Origin: Scatophagus argus
Taxonomy: Eukaryota; Chordata; Actinopteri; Scatophagidae
Direction: 5' to 3'
NCBI RefSeq assembly: GCF_020382885.2
Contig: NC_058512.1
Coordinates: 5,544,802-5,608,801 of the forward strand
DNA length: 64,000 nt
Part shown: in pieces, positions 57,882 to 64,000 of the stretch
Position numbering within the stretch: position 1 is the first letter of the stretch
Layout: every line of letters begins with the position of its first letter
Notes under the pieces: generated by a model
What the model was told of the DNA's origin: nothing
The model's database searches: none
The model's input: only the letters and a program-made list of their open reading frames with translations
Translations under genes and position numbers: made by a program

Positions 57882-60800
57882 ATGATTCTGAGCTCCGTGG
57901 GGGCTTGCTGCCTCAGCCCAGAGGCCAAAGAGGCTCGCAGGATCAACGATGAGATTGAGAGGCAGCTCCGCCGGGACAAGAGGGACTCCCGACGGGAATA
58001 CAAGCTGCTCCTGCTCGGTAAGGGACGACACTGGCGTGGGAGGTGATAAACAGTGGCGGAAGTAGTAACCAGACCTTCTACAACTGTAAAGATACCGCAC
58101 TCGACATTTGTCTTACGTGCCCAAGTGTGAAAGTATTGAAAGTGTCAAAAAGTAAAACTGAAGTTTATGATTAGATTTTCATTGCTGAAGCATTAATGTG
58201 TGCGTTGAGATGGGTCGTATTTTAAATATTATCTGTGGTGTTTGGTGTTTTTGTGATAGTATTTTATGAACTGATCATATATTTTTTTATGTAAAGTTAG
58301 CAAAAATACTTTATTTTTTCTGCAAAGTAGTAGAAGAAAATACTGATATCCAAGTAAAGTACAAGCAGCTCAAATCTGTACTAAGCAGATGTGCTTCCCA
58401 CAGCTTTTTATGACTAACTGTTATGGTCAGACACATTTTATCTTGGAAGCAAAGGTTGCATCGTCATTTGCTGTGAGTGCGTTTAAGGGCTTCCCACAGC
58501 TTTTTTATGACTAACTACTATGGCCAGACACATTTTATGTTAGAAGCAAAGGTTGCATCGTTATTTGCTGTGAGTACATTTAAGGTGAAGTTGCAGTCGT
58601 GTTGGTTGTGGCTATTCTGCGCTGGAAAATTTAATTTGACCCATGCTGAATGTAGAACCCGCCTTTAGCTTCAAAAATCAGATGTGTAGCTTCAGAGCTC
58701 TTTAAAACAATGAACGCATGCTTTGAAGAAGTGTGAACTTTGAAACTGTACAGCATATTAGATTTAGATCAGTCAGAATAGATGTACCAAGTGTAAATCT
58801 CTGAATATATTCATCATCTTCTCTAAAACTTTCAAATATTGCATGCTTAATTGATAAAAAACAAACTTCAGTCTGTTTGAAAAGCCCTCTAATTGTCGCC
58901 GATGAGTGCTTTTATTTACAACTTCATCAGGTTCTGTTGGCGAGTCACAGGCAGTCACTGGTGCGATGGCAAAATACTGTCACCTCACCAGTCGCTCACA
59001 TTACAGTAATGAAATAAGTCCAAGATTGCACAAGAGTGAGATGTGAACATACTGTACTCACAATATGGACAAACGTCAAATACTTATGCTTTTGTTTTTG
59101 TAAATAAAGACAACAGGCATAGGCATAAGGCTGGTGAAATTCTGTATCATGTTTTCAACAAATCAACAAAGTAATGTCCAGCTACACCAGGCTAGTTTAG
59201 CATATTAGCATGCTACCATCTGCTACAGTTGAAGTTGATGGAGTGTCATTAGTTTTGCAGGTTTTTTGTCATAAACAAAAACAGTGAACGTAAATGTACA
59301 CAAATATTAATTAATAAACATAAATAATGACCCGATGATGAAAAGTTAAGGGATTACCAAACTTACTACCTGCTTTCTGCAAAGTAGAGGTCTGATGGAC
59401 TAAAAAAATTCCAAATGTCAACTTCATTGTGGCGCTAGAGGAAAAGTCAAGACATAGCTAAGGTGAAGATTCATCCTCTGTTTACCATGAATATCTGGTG
59501 CTTACACAGACAAAAGCATCCAGACACATCTCTTTATGAAGCTGTTTTTCAGGGTTTGGGCTTGACCCTTTACTTCCAGTGAAGGGAAATCTTAATGCTT
59601 CAGGACACCAAGACATTTTGGACAATGCTATGCTTCCAACTTTGTGGCAACAGTTTGTTGAAGGCCCTTTTCTATTCCAGCATGACTGTGTCCCAGTGCA
59701 CAAAGCAAAGCTCCATAAAGACATGGTTGGATGAGTTTGGTGTGGAAGAACTTGACTGGCCCACACAGAGCCCTGACCTCAACCCCATCCAACACCTTTG
59801 GGATGAACTGGAACGGAGATTGTGAGCCAGGCCTTTTGGTCCAACATCAGTGTCTGATCTCACAAATGCTCTACTGCATGAATGGGCACAAATTCCCACA
59901 GAAACACTCCAAAAATCTTGTGGAAAGCCTTCGCAGAAGAGTGGAAGCTGTTATAGCTATAAAACTGTCTATGTATATAGAAAGTAATGTCATTAAAGTC
60001 CCTGTTGGTGTAATAGTCAAGTGCCCTAATGCTTTTGTCTATACAGTGCATTTCAGTCTGGACCATAATGGTGGACTAACAGACTGACATTGCCATCCAC
60101 TGAGTATTGCTGCTAGCCGTTACTGTGCCTAATAATGAAACAATCAAAAACACATCAGTATGCCACATCATAACACTTATTCTGTTACCATGAAGATGAA
60201 CATTTTTGAGTTGATCTGGTCGGCTGAAAATGTTCCCAACAAATACACAGATTACAGTGCCAGTTTTTTTAAAAAAATGAAGCTATAAGTTTGTTTGTAG
60301 CTGTTCATAAAAAATTATAGGGTTGAACGCCACAAACATGATGACAAACACAAACGAGTATTGAAGGACACACTGATTTGTTGACAAAAAAGTCAAATCA
60401 TGTCAGTCTTACATGAGTGTGTACAATAATGTTATGTATCGTTTTGTTGACTAGGAACTGGTGAAAGTGGAAAGAGCACTTTCATCAAGCAGATGAGGAT
60501 CATCCACGGTCGCGGATACTCTGATGAGGACAAGAGAGGCTTCACCAGGCTGGTCTACCAGAACATCTTCACAGCCATGCAGGCCATGATCCAGGCCATG
60601 AACACATTACAGATCCCCTACAAGTATGAAATCAACAAGGTAGATCAGACTGTTGTCTCTCTGTCCTTTTTTTTGCTGCTTCACACAGACAGATTGAGAA
60701 AGAGGATTTGCCACACACTGCTCCACAGCAGTGTGTGCGAGGTTTATCGTCTCAGAAGTTGACAGAGCCTGCAGTTTGTATTCAGGGTGAAGTACTTCTG

Positions 60801-63462
60801 GTAATTTGCAACAGTGTTTAGTTTTGCAATCCTGCTGCCAGAGAGTTTTGTCTATTTACGGAAAGGACATGTGATGGTTCACTGCAGGCATGTAAAGACA
60901 GGTACTCCCGAGCCAAATACAAGTCAGAGACAAAAGAGGAAGGGAGTCAGAGGATTCCCCATTAATCATACAGGAATCTGTCTTCGTCATGCCAACAGTA
61001 GAGCTTATTAGTCACACACAATTGTGCTGGTACACGCAAATATATTACATTAGTCGAAGTTTTAGGTAAGACTCAAGTGAGAAGAGTCCACTTCCTGTGC
61101 TCTGTGATAATGGAGAGAAGGGATGGAGGGCCTCATGTGGCCATCACAGACTTTTGGCAGCATTAAACATACCTGAGTCAGCATGCTGCTCACAGTTTTC
61201 TTTCTTTTTCTGCCTCTGAGTGATGGTGATGTTCTGTAGAAGCTTACAGCAATGCACTCTTTGTCACTGAGCATGCAGATAGTAGTACTGAAGTGCAGAG
61301 TGGTCGAGCTTTTCACTAAACGTCTACCCCCATGTGGAGATTGCCCTTTTTCAAAACAAAAGACATGGCCAAAAGTGTAAGAAATTCATTAATGTGTTAA
61401 CCTGCTAAAATAGAAGCTGCTATTATTAGCATCCTGACTAACTAGCTTACTGCCTATAGTAGAGTGTTACTGCCAAGGTTAAGGAGTCTTGTTTAGCATA
61501 GCAGCATACCTGTGGCCTCTTTTTTTTTTGGAGCTTAATTAAATAGCTAGCAACGGCTGATAATAGTCGTTGTTTTAGCCAAAATAATCACCTCTCACTG
61601 GCTAGAAATGAGATGCCTGTATCTTTCTACTCCTGTTTGAAATCGAGGATCCATTGAAAATTTCTAAAAAAAATTTGAGGGCCAAACATGCTGAAGAATT
61701 TTTCAGTACTTAGTCTTACAACCTGGTGGGTGTGACACAGCAAATATGTTGCTGCCACTGCTGTCGGAGAATTTGATAATGAGCTAAACAACAGAAATAG
61801 TATAGATTAGTATTTCATAACACTGGAACATCAACAAAATGACAATTGCAGTATGTCTGCAAAAGTACCCTATACAAAAAGGCTGTTTATCGATGCGTAA
61901 ATACGCTTAGAGTAATAATTCACCCATAAATGACAATGAAAAGTTTGCTTCCAAGTGTCTTCTGGCTGAACGATTGCACTGTGGGTCCAGGGAAATATTT
62001 ATTATTAATCAGACACTAATGGTAAGTTAGAGAGACTGGGAAATCCAAGAAGACACAGGACATCACTTTACGAACCCTGAAGACATGACCTGGAACACAC
62101 AGCAGGCTTTGTACTTGGTTTGGTGTGTCTATGAATGCATAAGAAAGGAACGAAGAAAAATAGATACACCGAAGCAAACAAAGGGTTGAAAGTATAAGTA
62201 CTTTCTGTGGTAGTTAAGTGCAGTGCATTGCTACATCAGTTTACTGTGGAGGCTTGTGGCCGGGGATTACAGCAGGAGTCAAAAGCACCATCTCTGGTGA
62301 CTCAGACACACTTTGTCAGAGTTTAAGCTTCATGGTTCGCCGTCATCAGAACATGAGTGGAGTTAAAGTTCAAATCATTTGATCTCTCAATGCTTAAGGT
62401 TGCCTTGCTGCTAGGTTTGACATCACTTCTCTGATCATCTCTAAGTAAATTCTGCTGGTGGAGACAAACAGAATAGTCTCAGAAACATTAAAATGTTACG
62501 TTTGCTCACTTGACATGGAAGCAGACTTTCTCTTTCGCATCGTAGGTTTGTGTGTTTACAAGAGCAGGTTGCTTCAACAATCAGGTTCTGGGTTACAGAG
62601 CATCATTTTTTTAAGTCAGCCTTGACAAGATGTGGCGCAGTCTGTGAGCTAAAGTGATTCTTTCACTTAGCGAGAATATAGATGAGGCTAAAGTTGTTTT
62701 TTTTATTTCTTTGACTTATTCAAGTACATATCTGTAGTGAGAGATGCTCGCTTCGCAAGGCCAATGGCTTCTGCACATCTCCTCTCTCTTACATTTAAAC
62801 AGAAATTTGTCATTCATAATGCTACAATGACAAGAGCACAAACATTATGACATCATGCTCGTCATAAATGCCTCTGCGTATTTGTTTTTGTCTTTCTGTT
62901 GTCGTTCAGGCCAACGCCAGTATTGTAAGTGCAGTTGATGTGGAGAAGGTCACAACATTAACAAACCCTTATGTGGATGCCATCAAGAGCCTGTGGAGTG
63001 ACCCGGGGATTCAGGAATGTTACAATCGGAAGAGGGAATACCAGCTCTCAGACTCAGCCAAATAGTGAGTGGACACAGAAACTCCTCAGACGTTGCCAAA
63101 TAGTTTCCACTGTTTCCTCCGCCAGTTGTCTGTTCAGGGCACTCAGGAGGGTTCAGGTTCATCCCATTTAAGGTTGTTGACAAAGGGCTTATTAGCAAAG
63201 AAACAGCATTTAAATTCTCACAAACATCCATCACTTGAATACTTTACGATAAATGTCTCCTTCGCCCCTCTCCTGGGTCTGTATCACTCTTAACTTTGCT
63301 TTCTCTCTCCGGTTTGTCCTCCTGTGTCAATAGCTATCTGAATGACTTCGATCGGATTGCTGCTACGCCTTATCTGCCAACGCAGCAAGACGTTCTGAGG
63401 GTCAGGGTGCCCACAACAGGTATTATAGAGTACCCCTTTGACATGGAGAACGTGGTGTTCAG
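57882..63462 (+). CDS. gnaq: Gq-class G-protein alpha subunit, 5' four exons (gnaq-like)
   Basis: Membrane-bound GTPase that couples receptors to phospholipase C-beta. Exons: 57882-58017, 60455-60639, 62910-63064, 63334-63462 (136 coding nt, 185, 155, 129), about 201 residues, continuing beyond the window. The start at 57882 gives [20 protein letters not shown], aligning residue for residue with human GNAQ [20 protein letters not shown]; the CC pair is the palmitoylation site. The P-loop GTGESGKST falls at 46-54 with Lys52, as in human. [14 protein letters not shown] leads into switch [13 protein letters not shown] and YLND favour GNAQ over GNA11, and the N-terminus excludes mammalian-type GNA14 (MAGCCC). 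Divergence ([21 protein letters not shown]) is high for GNAQ, so this may be a fish duplicate or gna14-related copy. Linkage to ntrk2 and hnrnpk supports GNAQ/GNA14 origin. Confidence 0.85.
58040..58385 (+). repeat. Dispersed fish repeat, AAGTAC type
   Basis: Starts near AACAGTGGCGGAAGTAGTAA and ends with GATATCCAAGTAAAGTACAA. It resembles the family at 24480 and 36970. Confidence 0.4.
58394..58585 (+). repeat. Tandem duplication, unit about 96 nt
   Basis: Copy 1 is 58394-58489 and copy 2 58490-58585. Both read CTTCCCACAGCTTTTT(T)ATG, then CAGACACATTTTAT, GAAGCAAAGGTTGCATCGT and ATTTGCTGTGAGT. They differ at roughly ten positions. Confidence 0.9.
59500..60048 (+). mobile_element. Tc1/mariner-like transposon remnant, internally deleted
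   Basis: Inverted ends are visible: CAGACAAAAGCATCCAGACA at the left and TGCTTTTGTCTATACAGTG at the right. The interior encodes only the C-terminal part of a Tc1-type transposase, in shifted frames: [20 protein letters not shown] then ELERRL, followed by more of the tail in other frames. The DNA-binding half and the first catalytic Asp are missing, and stops and frame changes are present, so it is inactive. Confidence 0.85.
60640..62909. other. gnaq intron 2, no gene seen
   Basis: A 2.3 kb intron, GTAGAT donor and GTTCAG acceptor. No recognised gene or named repeat. Confidence 0.6.
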
Positions 63463-64000
63463 GTGAGTGTTTCATATTGCTGTTTTATTTTGTGTTGTGA
63501 TGGTGTTACTGCAGCTGAGGCCATAAACAGTGAAAAAGTACTTGTCCGAACGGGCAGCCAGTGGAGATAAAATCTGATATCATGGAATGTGCAGTTGTTT
63601 TGTTGAAGTTTACTAGATGAAATGATATAGGGATGTCTGTTTTGGGATGATCCACTTAACCACTTAATCCACTTAAGATTTCATGGAACAGGCTCATATA
63701 TTGTCCAATATTACCCACAAAAACCTTTGTATAAACAACATAGTTTACTCTGCTAGTTGCCTGGTATAGTGATGTCACTCAGCCCTACTTCAGAGTTACT
63801 TTAGCAGCTTATTGCCCCTGCATCTGTAGATAGATGGCAATGTGACGCCACCACTTTGGTCCAAGCTGAAATATCTTTTAGATAGATGGCCATGGGACTT
63901 TGTACATTTTGACATTCATGGTCCCCAAACGTAAGCTACTGATTTTGTTGATAACCCTGACTTTTTCTCCTGCAACGCTGAACTGTCAGCCTGCACTCTG
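63463..64000. other. gnaq intron 4, partial
   Basis: Intron that starts GTGAGT and runs off the window. Its last 150 nt are a dispersed repeat. Confidence 0.65.
63848..64000 (+). repeat. Dispersed fish repeat, CACCACTTTGGTCCA type, second copy
   Basis: CACCACTTTGGTCCA followed by a diverged GAAATATCTTTTAGATAG and GACATTCATGGTCCCCAAAC. It begins like 29717 and is cut by the window edge. Confidence 0.6.

Larger units (their letters stand above)
58018..60454. other. gnaq intron 1, repeat-bearing
   Basis: A 2.4 kb intron that holds a repeat (58040-58385), a 96-nt tandem duplication (58394-58585) and a Tc1 remnant (59500-60048). Confidence 0.75.

Noticed and set aside
59595..60087. A functional transposase gene
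   Set aside because: Only the C-terminal part is present, spread over several frames; it is a dead, internally deleted Tc1-like copy.

Overview
This is a gene-dense nuclear stretch of a ray-finned (teleost) fish genome, probably a percomorph. The evidence is vertebrate intron-split genes, short fish-type introns, a tRNA-derived SINE, a Tc1-like transposon remnant, and several dispersed repeats that I recognise from percomorph genomes. There is no bacterial, viral or CRISPR content. No single long open reading frame is a gene; every gene had to be rebuilt from exons by matching protein similarity, splice sites and codon phase.

Layout: (1) 491-12587, plus strand: the 3' two thirds of itga1 (integrin alpha-1), 21 exons from the end of the I-domain region to the stop, then a 2 kb 3' UTR. 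(2) 15524-21932, plus: complete kcmf1, 7 coding exons, 389 residues, with one minor-spliceosome (U12, AT-AC) intron. (3) 28224-40792, minus: complete ntrk2 (TrkB neurotrophin receptor), 18 coding exons, 795 residues, including three consecutive tiny exons (21, 9 and 35 nt) coding the outer juxtamembrane stalk. It is tail-to-tail with kcmf1. (4) 45961-55712, plus: complete hnrnpk, 15 coding exons, 430 residues, head-to-head with ntrk2. (5) 57882-63462, plus: the first four coding exons of a Gq-class G-protein alpha gene (gnaq-like), running off the window.

NTRK2, HNRNPK and GNAQ also lie on one arm of human chromosome 9 (9q21), so the right two thirds is a conserved linkage block. itga1 and kcmf1 come from other human chromosomes. 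The genes do not form one pathway. The loosest functional links are cell-surface signalling (itga1, ntrk2, gnaq) and post-transcriptional or protein-level control (hnrnpk, kcmf1).

I found no undescribed biological system. The observations most worth following are the AT-AC intron of kcmf1, C-rich tracts around a frame-breaking exon of hnrnpk (possible self-regulation), three RFX X-box-like sites upstream of ntrk2, the ntrk2 micro-exons, two GC-AG introns, and a perfect 31-nt direct repeat in the itga1 3' UTR. Exon boundaries are by eye; repeat family statements come from memory of fish genomes and were not searched.
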